Shown: in pieces, positions 1 through 5,614 of the stretch
Position numbering within the stretch: the stretch's first letter is position 1
How the letters are laid out: every line of letters starts with the position of its first letter
NCBI GenBank assembly: GCA_003643975.1
Contig: QNAR01000120.1
Coordinates: 1 to 5,614, forward strand
Length of the DNA: 5,614 nucleotides
Direction of reading: 5' to 3'
Source of the DNA: Thermotogae bacterium
GTDB taxonomy: Bacteria > Thermotogota > Thermotogae > Petrotogales > Kosmotogaceae
Notes under the pieces: generated by a model
What the model was told of the DNA's origin: nothing
Seen by the model: the letters and a program-made list of their open reading frames with translations, nothing else
Databases searched by the model: none
Program-made: the position numbers and the translations under genes

Positions 1-1475
1 ATACCAAGGCCAAGAAAGCTTACCCCGGCTCCGCCAAGGATATACCCGGGAATCGATAAGGTTGCAGAGACGATAATATAAGTAGCTGTATTTGGAATAA
101 TATGCCGCCAGATAATACGGCGTGCAGGATACCCCATGGCTATCGCGGCTTGCACAAATTCCCTATCTTTGAGGGACAATACCATACCTCTTATAACCCT
201 GGACATGCCCGGCCAGCCAATGAAACTCAAAATGACTACGATCAATACATACGTCCAATGTGGAGGCATATTCGTTGGCAATATGGCACGAAGCGAAATG
301 AGAAGGTAGAAACCTGGTATAGACATGAGTATTTCTGTTATTCTCATTAAAGTTTCATCTGCCCAGCCACCATAATAGCCTGCGACTCCTCCGATGAAAA
401 GCCCCAGTGTAAATGTTATGAGAATGCCTAACAACCCGATGGACATGGAAATCCTCGAACCGAATAGAATTCTGGAAAGAACGTCTCTCCCGAATTTATC
501 GCCACCAAAGAAATATATCCTTGCTGGAGAATCAACACCTATAAGATGCAGGTCCATCGGGATTAACCACAGCAGTTTGTAATTCCAGGATCGAACGAAA
601 AATTTAAGCGGGAATTTTCTCGATGTGTATGAAACTACTTCAGGTGAAGAAATGACTTCCAGCAGTTCAGGATCGATCTCAAATTCAGCGAGAAATTCCC
701 TGGCCAGCTCGATATCGCCATCAACTTCATCCAGTGTCTCGTTATAGAGAGACATGGCTTCTTCGACGAATTCTTTGACCTCATCTTTCACAACAGCGAA
801 AATTCTGTATAGTTCTTTCTCAGTGACAATTTTCACCGGAGGACCAATTTCTTGAAGACTTCTATATCTTGTTGGCGATAGTGCCGTGAGTGAATTTCTG
901 CTCGTGTTTATATTAATGGCTTTTCCGGTTTCCAATAAAGTTCCGTCGTCAAGTTTGATAGTTTGCTCGATATCAAACTCCGGGTAGCCAAGATAAGCCT
1001 TATTTCCCTCTGCATCTTCTGCATATTTTGTTACCTTTATAACCATATAAATCTCTTTTACATTGTTTTCACCAATGGTAAAGGTCTTCGTCTGGCCTGT
1101 TATCCTGTCATTTGCAGTAATTGAATTAATAGAAAATCCTTCTGAAAAGCTTGTCCTGAAGCTCGCAGGGTCTCTTTCAAGAACGAGTGGGTACACATAG
1201 GGCCATGTGAACTTCCCCTCTTCATCTATCCAGTGGATTTTCGATGGCGGTGCGTAAGAAAGGTTTTGGGCCTGTTCATATGGGTCATGAGGTGCGAGGA
1301 AATCGGCAAAAAGCGCTATGAGGTACATGATAATCAGTACCCAGAGAGAAAAGAGACCGAGTTTGTGTTTTTTTAGCGCGCGCCACACAAGCTGCCAGCG
1401 GTTCAGATATTGAACCTCGAAGATATCTTCTTTTTTTGTTTCCTGCGCTTGAGCATTTTTTTTAGGTTCTTTCAC
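1..1475 (-). CDS. dppC: DppC-type ABC transporter permease with large extracytoplasmic insert, 3' end cut off
   Basis: The frame is open from the start to the window edge (491 residues seen; the C-terminus is missing), translated by hand. It is the second pore subunit. Residues are counted from the GTG at 1475 (an ATG at 1481 would add two). After a Lys/Glu-rich N-tail comes TM1 at about 39-60, followed by LAPHDPYEQA, as usual in DppC. The conserved segment FGGDKFGRDVLSRILFGSR lies at 323-341, then further membrane segments, the EAA loop REFVQAAIAMGYPARR through HIIPN (438-462), and the start of the last helices (GGAGVSFLGLG). Ordinary DppC proteins have roughly 50 residues between TM1 and GRDV; here there are about 265. 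The flanks of the extra part (APPSKIHWIDEEGKF before, KFPLKFFVRSWNYK through IPMDLHLIG after) match a known long-loop DppC subgroup, but the middle, about residues 106-283, looks additional: first strand-like, then an acidic helical stretch (220-268). No frameshift or stop breaks it. Topology puts the insert outside the membrane, facing the binding protein. Confidence 0.93.
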   Translation of the reverse strand, partial: MKEPKKNAQAQETKKEDIFEVQYLNRWQLVWRALKKHKLGLFSLWVLIIMYLIALFADFLAPHDPYEQAQNLSYAPPSKIHWIDEEGKFTWPYVYPLVLERDPASFRTSFSEGFSINSITANDRITGQTKTFTIGENNVKEIYMVIKVTKYAEDAEGNKAYLGYPEFDIEQTIKLDDGTLLETGKAININTSRNSLTALSPTRYRSLQEIGPPVKIVTEKELYRIFAVVKDEVKEFVEEAMSLYNETLDEVDGDIELAREFLAEFEIDPELLEVISSPEVVSYTSRKFPLKFFVRSWNYKLLWLIPMDLHLIGVDSPARIYFFGGDKFGRDVLSRILFGSRISMSIGLLGILITFTLGLFIGGVAGYYGGWADETLMRITEILMSIPGFYLLISLRAILPTNMPPHWTYVLIVVILSFIGWPGMSRVIRGMVLSLKDREFVQAAIAMGYPARRIIWRHIIPNTATYIIVSATLSIPGYILGGAGVSFLGLG

Positions 1476-1483
1476 TGCCATCA

Positions 1484-1488
1484 CTCCT
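1484..1488 (-). promoter_or_regulatory. Ribosome binding site for the DppC-type permease; decides its start
   Basis: AGGAG on the minus strand lies just after the dppB stop codon (1492-1490). The nearest ATG (1481-1479) is only 2 nt away, too close for good initiation. The in-frame GTG at 1475-1473 is 8 nt away and therefore preferred. The two choices differ by two residues. Confidence 0.7.
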
Positions 1489-1489
1489 G

Positions 1490-2461
1490 TTATCTAAGTC
1501 TAAATCTGATACGGGGATCGACCCATGCAAGCAACATGTCTGCGATGAGATTACCTATAATTAACAAAAGCGAACTCAACAGAAGGGTTGCCATGACGAG
1601 GAAAAGATCTTGAGATGTAAGAGCCTCGATTACAAGCCGCCCCATGCCTGGCCAGCCGAATACCGTTTCTGTCAATACAGCTCCGCCAAGAAGGCCTGAA
1701 AGGGAGTATCCAAACATGGTAACTATGGGGTTGATGGCGTTTCTCAGAGCGTGTTTGTAGATTACATTGCCCTCGGGCATTCCCTTAGCCCTTGCAAAGA
1801 GCACATAATCCTGTCTCAATTGGTCAAGTAGTTGACCACGCATCTGCCTCATCAAGCCTGCAAGTCCTGATGTACCCAGCGTTACAACCGGACCGACGAC
1901 ATGCCAGAGATAATCGCCGATTTTACCCCAGAAAGATAACTGATCGTAATTCAGGGATATAATCCCGCCAATGGGAAACCAGCCAGTTTTTGCAGCCATA
2001 AATAACCAGAGCAAAGCAAAAAAGAAATTGGGAATGGAAATACCTATGAATGCGAAGAATGAAAAAGCCTGATCGCTGAATGAATATTGATGCAGCGCCG
2101 AATATATACCCAGAGGTATCGCTATTCCCCATGTGAAAATCATAGTGCTAATGCTTAAGAGAAGGGTAGCACCAAGCCTTCTCCAAACCAGGTCAAAAAC
2201 AGGTATGTGATACACGAATGAGTATCCAAAGTTTCCCTTCAACACTTGCCCAAGCCATTTGAAATACTGCACTACAAGGGGTTTGTCAAAGCCAAATTGT
2301 CTTTCAAGAGTGTGAACCTGCTCCGCGCTGATTGATGGATTCAATCTGTAATAGTCGAGAAAATCGCCTGGAGCCAGCGAAATAATGAAAAATGATAACA
2401 CAGAGACACCAAGTAAAACAGGTACCGCTAAAATGAGACGCCTAAGTATGTACTTGAGCAC
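1490..2461 (-). CDS. dppB: DppB-type ABC transporter permease
   Basis: This is a complete 323-residue integral membrane protein, one of the two pore subunits. It starts with GTG. Hydrophobic segments near residues 9-31, 100-122, 134-157, 186-208, 248-270 and 286-312 match the six-helix layout of the family. The N-terminus (YILRRL, then PVLLGVSVLSFFIISLAPGD) and the segment ERQFGFDKPL through LKGNFGYS (53-81) are classic DppB features. The cytoplasmic EAA coupling loop lies at about 218-245 (DYVLFARAKGMPEG, then HALRNAINP) with its conserved Gly227; it should dock on an ATPase subunit. The end TETVFGWPGMGRL followed by VDPRIRFR is also typical. Length and motifs are ordinary, with no insertions, in contrast to the DppC partner. 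It follows the hairpin gap and precedes dppC by about 14 nt. Confidence 0.96.
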   Translation of the reverse strand: MLKYILRRLILAVPVLLGVSVLSFFIISLAPGDFLDYYRLNPSISAEQVHTLERQFGFDKPLVVQYFKWLGQVLKGNFGYSFVYHIPVFDLVWRRLGATLLLSISTMIFTWGIAIPLGIYSALHQYSFSDQAFSFFAFIGISIPNFFFALLWLFMAAKTGWFPIGGIISLNYDQLSFWGKIGDYLWHVVGPVVTLGTSGLAGLMRQMRGQLLDQLRQDYVLFARAKGMPEGNVIYKHALRNAINPIVTMFGYSLSGLLGGAVLTETVFGWPGMGRLVIEALTSQDLFLVMATLLLSSLLLIIGNLIADMLLAWVDPRIRFRLR

Positions 2462-2468
2462 CTTCTTC

Positions 2469-2475
2469 CCTCCTC
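2469..2475 (-). promoter_or_regulatory. Ribosome binding site for the DppB-type permease
   Basis: GAGGAGG on the minus strand, 7 nt before a GTG start at 2461-2459. This near-perfect site supports GTG as the start codon. The GGAGGG within it (2473-2468) is complementary to part of the 3' arm of the adjacent hairpin. Confidence 0.88.
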
Positions 2476-2492
2476 AGAACATATACATTTAA

Positions 2493-2517
2493 AGCGGGAG
2501 GGTTACTCCCTCCCGCT
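2493..2517 (-). terminator. Intercistronic hairpin after the binding-protein gene (partial terminator or mRNA stabiliser)
   Basis: A perfect 9-bp GC-rich inverted repeat (2494-2502 with 2508-2516, extendable by one A-T pair) closes a 5-nt loop. On the minus-strand transcript it starts about 20 nt after the binding-protein stop codon. The run following the stem is only TTTAAAT, a weak U tract, so full termination is unlikely and the permease genes downstream still need transcription. In many importer operons a hairpin here stabilises the upstream binding-protein mRNA or lowers downstream expression, giving an excess of binding protein. That role is inferred; the hairpin itself is plain in the sequence. 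The surrounding gap (2462-2536) contains nothing else except the dppB ribosome binding site. Confidence 0.75.
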
Positions 2518-2536
2518 AAAGCGGTTTAACGATTTA

Positions 2537-4261
2537 TTATTCTGCTTCTTTCCAGATTGCCCAACCCTTCCAGAGTGTTCCAGCGGCTGGGTTGGGTTCA
2601 GGATTCGCAAGGTGGATAATTTTCTTGTGCGCGTAGAGATAGTTCTGGTTCATTGTGTAAATCAATGGCTGATGTTCTGCACAAATCATCTGGAATTCAG
2701 CAAAGAGATTGTACCTTTCTTGTGGATCGACTGCGGACGTCTGTAGTCTGAAGATCTCGTCAACTCTCTTTTCCCAGTCAGGTGCGTACCATATATCTTC
2801 AGTTACCGTGTCAGGTCTGAGTTCGGGTGAGTAGTTCCAGAAATGGAGTCCGCCATCAAGTCTCCAGACATTCCATCCGGAACCGGGATCGACAGAACCG
2901 GTAAGGCCTATAATAACAGCATCGTAATCAGGTCCAAGAAGTTTCTGGACCAGGGAGTTAAACTGCATGGGTGTGAAATTGACCTTTATACCGAGTTTCT
3001 TCGCAGCGTCGACAACTTTATTGCCGATAGCTTCACGGACGTTGTTACCAACGTTGGTTGTAAGATCAAATTCAACGGGATTACCATCTTTGTCAACACA
3101 GGTGCCATCAGGATTCCAGCTAAATCCGGCTTTTTTCAGCTCGAGCCTTGCCCTGACGATAGAATATTTGTAGCCGAATTTTTCGATTTCAGGATTGTAG
3201 AAACCTGAAGATGGGCTGACAGGCCCATAGAGAGGCGAACCAAGCCCGTTGTAAAGGGTATCAATAATAGACTGCCTGACGAGCATATAAACGAAAGCTC
3301 TTCTAAAGTGATCATTCCTGAACCATTCTCTCTTAACGGGATCTTTATTTACCCAGTTGAAAGCGATGAAGTTGGAACCAAGAGCAGGTCCACCAACACC
3401 GACAGTCCAGCCTTTTTCCTCGGCTTGTTCCGCGATTCTTGGGAAGTTTTCTGCTGTTGGGCCATAAATATCGATTTCGCCTGCTTCGAATTTCAGGAGC
3501 TCTGTATTAAGGTCAGGAACTATAAGGTAAACGATTTTGTCGAGATATGGCAATTTGTTGCCGTTTTTGTCTACCCTGTAGTAATTGGGATTCCTTTCAA
3601 GGACTACACGAACGCCTTCGGTGTATTCAACAGGAAGGAATGGACCCATACCGACGATTTTGTCCAGATCGGCAACTGTCCAGGTTTCAGAGAAGGTGCC
3701 GTTGTCAACGGCTTCTTCCAAAGCATGTTTTGGAAGGATGTCAGAGTAACCTACCCATTTGAAACCCCAAACGTTAGGAACGCTCCAGGTGAAGGAAATA
3801 GTGTAGTCATCAACGATTTCCACTGTTGGGAGCTGGTCATTGGCATCCATAGCGCCGCCTGGACCATTAGCTGTCATACCATCCACCATAGCAACCTTCG
3901 TGAAGGTAAAGTAAACATCGTCCACAGTGAAAGGTTCACCGTCTGACCACTTTACATCCTTTCTGATCTGGAAGTACACGGTCTTTCCATCTTCGGAGAA
4001 CCACCATTTGGTAGCGAGGGCAGGAACGTTGGGCATACCCTTGTTGTCAGCTCTAAACAGAGAATCGCTGTACCACCCTATGATATCAGTAGACGAGGTT
4101 TCCTGAGCCCAGTAAGGGTTCAAGGTTTTGGGACCTGAGGTTGTACCGAGGAACAGCGTCCCCCCGGGTACGCCGTTGTAATCTTCGACAGCATACTCAG
4201 GCTCTGCGATAACGAGCGCCGCGATAAGAACAGCAAAAAGAACCAGTAAGACTTTCTTCAT
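2537..4261 (-). CDS. Secreted substrate-binding protein, SBP_bac_5 family (peptide or oligosaccharide)
   Basis: This complete 574-residue protein captures the ligand outside the cytoplasmic membrane and delivers it to the permeases. Residues 1-19 form a Sec signal: two lysines, a hydrophobic core and a V-I-A cleavage site before Glu20. There is no lipobox cysteine, so it should be free in the periplasmic space rather than a lipoprotein. SBP_bac_5 hallmarks are GGTLFLGT with PKTLNPYW (33-51), the family signature around KDVKWSDGEPFTVDDVYFTF (101-120), RNPNYYR and LPYLDKIVY (223-245), GEIDIYG (261-267) and HFRRAFVYMLVRQSIID (318-334). The length is normal for cluster C binding proteins. It has 21 tryptophans (about 3.7%), clustered in a late segment (463-496) and at the C-terminus (564-570). 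The mature chain has two cysteines (388 and 527), which might form a disulfide; that is speculative. The ligand cannot be read from sequence: Thermotoga relatives annotated as oligopeptide binders include oligosaccharide binders. The gene overlaps the upstream ATPase by 4 nt and is followed by a strong hairpin. Confidence 0.95.
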   Translation of the reverse strand: MKKVLLVLFAVLIAALVIAEPEYAVEDYNGVPGGTLFLGTTSGPKTLNPYWAQETSSTDIIGWYSDSLFRADNKGMPNVPALATKWWFSEDGKTVYFQIRKDVKWSDGEPFTVDDVYFTFTKVAMVDGMTANGPGGAMDANDQLPTVEIVDDYTISFTWSVPNVWGFKWVGYSDILPKHALEEAVDNGTFSETWTVADLDKIVGMGPFLPVEYTEGVRVVLERNPNYYRVDKNGNKLPYLDKIVYLIVPDLNTELLKFEAGEIDIYGPTAENFPRIAEQAEEKGWTVGVGGPALGSNFIAFNWVNKDPVKREWFRNDHFRRAFVYMLVRQSIIDTLYNGLGSPLYGPVSPSSGFYNPEIEKFGYKYSIVRARLELKKAGFSWNPDGTCVDKDGNPVEFDLTTNVGNNVREAIGNKVVDAAKKLGIKVNFTPMQFNSLVQKLLGPDYDAVIIGLTGSVDPGSGWNVWRLDGGLHFWNYSPELRPDTVTEDIWYAPDWEKRVDEIFRLQTSAVDPQERYNLFAEFQMICAEHQPLIYTMNQNYLYAHKKIIHLANPEPNPAAGTLWKGWAIWKEAE

Positions 4262-5442
4262 GCATCTTCCCCTCCTTTTTCAAAAGTATCGGAAATTTGA
4301 TGTTCCTTGTATAGATGACAGGAAACATAATGATTATCAGCTACTCTGTACATAGGCGGGTATTCTTTCTCACAAATTGGCATTTTGTATTTGCATCGTG
4401 GATGGAAGAAACATCCCTTAGGCCTGTTTATCGGGCTAGGCACTTGCCCGCCAACAAGGTCCTTTCTGTTTCTCTTCTTTTTGGGATCAGGTACTGGCGC
4501 TGCTGCGAGCAACGCTCGCGTGTAAGGATGGAGCGGATTATCGAATATTTCTTCGCTGTCACCCTTTTCCACCATTCTGCCAAGGTACATAACCACCATC
4601 TCGTCAGAAATAAACCTAACTAAAGCCAGATTGTGTGAAATGAACACATATCCAGCATTCAATTCAACTTGAAGGTCTTTTAGCAATTTCACTATTTGTG
4701 CCTGTACGGAAACATCCAAAGCCGAAGTTGGCTCGTCAAGCACTATCAGCTCGGGGTGGACACTGATGGCACGTGCTATGGCAATTCTCTGTCTCTGACC
4801 GCCGCTGAACTGGTGGGGATATCTGTCTATATGATAGGGTTTCAGCCCAACCTGAACAAGGAGGTCCTTGACAATTTTTATTGCTTCATCCATATTAGCA
4901 GCTATCTTATGGAAAAGCAAAGGCTCAGTTAGCATCTGCCCTACTGTCATTCTCGGGTTTATCGAAGACATAGGATCTTGAAAGACTATTTGGGTTTTCC
5001 GTCTTAGCATTTTCCTCTTTGCATCGAGATTTTCATGAAGAATCTTCAGAGTTCTTGAAGGATTCTTCTGAGCTTCTTTGAAAGCCTTATATATTTTCAA
5101 CTGATGGGGCTCAAGATCTTTTCCACCGTTGGAAAAAGCAGGTAACGAAAAGTAGTTCTTTTTCAGGTATTCAATTGCCCGCTTTCTGCTCATAAAATAG
5201 AAGGTGGTATCTTCTTCATCAATGACTATTTCTCCATCAGTAGCTTCATGTAGCCTGAGTATCGTTTTCCCGATTGTTGTCTTTCCACAACCCGATTCTC
5301 CAACGATGCCTATTGTCTTGCCTCTGTCAACACCAAAAGACACGTCATCAACAGCCTTGACAAACCCCACAACCCTTTCAATGAGAAAGCCCTGTCTTAT
5401 TGGAAAATATTTCTTTAAGTGTCTAACTTCGAGCAATTTCAT
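4258..5442 (-). CDS. dppF: DppF-type peptide ABC transporter ATP-binding protein with mid-domain insertion
   Basis: This 394-residue cytoplasmic ATPase is complete. Visible motifs are Walker A GESGCGKTT (48-56), Q-loop VFQDP (Gln155), signature FSGGQRQR (212-219), Walker B ELIVLDEP with Asp236 and catalytic Glu237, D-loop SALD (240-243) and H-loop His270. The N-terminal KKYFPIRQG stretch and the segment QDPMSSINPRM are characteristic of the DppF/OppF group. The C-terminal oligo_HPY extension begins near NPLHPYTRALL (302-312) and carries Cys344, 350, 357 and 375, spaced as in the neighbouring DppD fragment. From Walker A to the Q-loop there are about 99 residues, where I expect roughly 45-50 in ordinary DppF proteins; the extra segment, about residues 80-142, is charged and probably helical. 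The start is fixed by a good ribosome binding site and a 4-nt overlap with the upstream gene. The end overlaps the binding-protein start (ATGA). All catalytic residues are intact, so the protein should be active. Confidence 0.95.
   Translation of the reverse strand: MKLLEVRHLKKYFPIRQGFLIERVVGFVKAVDDVSFGVDRGKTIGIVGESGCGKTTIGKTILRLHEATDGEIVIDEEDTTFYFMSRKRAIEYLKKNYFSLPAFSNGGKDLEPHQLKIYKAFKEAQKNPSRTLKILHENLDAKRKMLRRKTQIVFQDPMSSINPRMTVGQMLTEPLLFHKIAANMDEAIKIVKDLLVQVGLKPYHIDRYPHQFSGGQRQRIAIARAISVHPELIVLDEPTSALDVSVQAQIVKLLKDLQVELNAGYVFISHNLALVRFISDEMVVMYLGRMVEKGDSEEIFDNPLHPYTRALLAAAPVPDPKKKRNRKDLVGGQVPSPINRPKGCFFHPRCKYKMPICEKEYPPMYRVADNHYVSCHLYKEHQISDTFEKGGEDA
4271..4276 (-). promoter_or_regulatory. 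Ribosome binding site for the substrate-binding protein
   Basis: AGGAGG on the minus strand, 9 nt before the ATG at 4261-4259, within the last codons of the ATPase gene. It confirms the start that gives a proper signal peptide and shows that the binding protein is translated from inside the ATPase message. Confidence 0.85.
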
Positions 5443-5614
5443 TTGAGTTCCTCCTTAGCAACGGAAACTTTGTTAACAACAGGGTTGAAACATCTAATAA
5501 AATGATTGTCCTCAACCTGCTCCAATTCAGGCATTTCCTTGTAACACCTATCAATTGCACGCTGGCATCTTGGTAGGAAAGGACACAACGATGGCGGGTT
5601 GAGCATAATCGGTG
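5439..5614 (-). CDS. dppD: DppD-type peptide ABC transporter ATPase, C-terminal fragment
   Basis: This is the last 57 residues of a gene that begins beyond the right edge of the window. I translated it by hand; it ends in TGA at 5441-5439, overlapping the next start codon (ATGA). The visible part is the C-terminal extension (oligo_HPY type) found on DppD/OppD/DppF ATPases: an NPPS-L-C segment followed by a cysteine pattern C-x5-C-x6-C-x17-C (fragment residues 10, 16, 23 and 41). It ends in a short hydrophilic tail. The nucleotide-binding core is outside the window, so catalysis cannot be judged. The family couples ATP hydrolysis at the cytoplasmic face to import, as a heterodimer with the DppF-type partner encoded next. 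The call as DppD rather than a second DppF rests on gene order and on the presence of a complete DppF-type gene downstream. In several Dpp/Opp structures these cysteines hold an iron-sulfur cluster. Confidence 0.88.
   Translation of the reverse strand, partial: PIMLNPPSLCPFLPRCQRAIDRCYKEMPELEQVEDNHFIRCFNPVVNKVSVAKEELK
5450..5455 (-). promoter_or_regulatory. Ribosome binding site for the DppF-type ATPase
   Basis: The minus strand reads AAGGAGG here, 7 nt before the ATG at 5442-5440. It lies inside the last codons of the upstream ATPase gene. It supports the ATG at 5442 as the true start and, with the ATGA overlap, indicates translational coupling. Confidence 0.85.

Noticed and set aside
600..1200. 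Possibility that the DppC region is two broken genes or a frameshifted pseudogene, because its length is unusual
   Set aside because: Hand translation shows one continuous open frame from the start to the window edge, with conserved DppC segments in the same frame on both sides of the insert.
1923..2132. Short minus-strand frame inside the DppB gene
   Set aside because: It overlaps the conserved permease in another frame and has no independent evidence.
3308..3946. Long open frame (about 212 codons) on the plus strand opposite the binding-protein gene
   Set aside because: It is antisense to a well supported SBP_bac_5 gene, has no recognisable protein features and no supporting ribosome binding site that I could see; it is a codon-usage shadow. 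The same holds for the other plus-strand frames in the window.
4280..4315. Possible internal promoter before the binding-protein gene (minus strand TATACA, 17-nt spacer, GATACT)
   Set aside because: Each element matches consensus in only 4 of 6 positions and lies within coding sequence; a match this weak is expected by chance. Transcription start mapping would be needed to revive it.
4430..4520. Short GC-rich inverted repeats within the ATPase gene near its 3' end
   Set aside because: Short stems inside coding sequence, no U tract and no gene boundary; not distinguishable from chance.

Overview
The window is one stretch of a single operon. Every supportable gene lies on the minus strand, so transcription runs from high to low coordinates. 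It encodes the components of a dipeptide/oligopeptide-type (Dpp/Opp, SBP_bac_5 class) ABC importer, in the order: end of a DppD-type ATPase (5614-5439), DppF-type ATPase (5442-4258), secreted substrate-binding protein (4261-2537), DppB-type permease (2461-1490), and most of a DppC-type permease (from about 1475 to the window edge). Coding is almost continuous. The two upstream junctions are ATGA overlaps of 4 nt, the DppB-DppC gap is about 14 nt, and the only real gap (75 nt, 2462-2536) holds a strong hairpin and a strong ribosome binding site.

The likely source is a member of the Thermotogota, possibly the Kosmotoga/Mesotoga group. This is inferred from protein style: a secreted Trp-rich SBP_bac_5 protein with a Sec signal but no lipobox cysteine, Lys/Glu-rich proteins, consistent AGGAGG-class Shine-Dalgarno sites, and GC around 40-45% in the lines I counted. 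No rRNA or marker gene in the window confirms it. The genes look native; I see no mobile elements, repeats, CRISPR or RNA genes.

The binding protein would capture the ligand outside the cytoplasmic membrane, DppB and DppC form the pore, and the two ATPases power it. The ligand is unknown: relatives in Thermotogota annotated as oligopeptide transporters include several shown to bind oligosaccharides, and this binding protein has 21 tryptophans.

What departs from a routine operon: (1) the DppC-type permease carries a very large extracytoplasmic insert, giving about 265 residues between TM1 and the conserved GRDV segment; (2) the DppF-type ATPase has about 50 extra charged residues between Walker A and the Q-loop; (3) both ATPases end in a four-cysteine motif of identical spacing; (4) the intercistronic hairpin after the binding-protein gene has a 3' arm that can alternatively pair with the downstream dppB ribosome binding site; (5) the binding-protein gene sits in the middle of the operon, translationally coupled to the ATPase. 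I see no evidence for an entirely new kind of system; the novelty candidates are the accessory insertions in an otherwise recognisable transporter.
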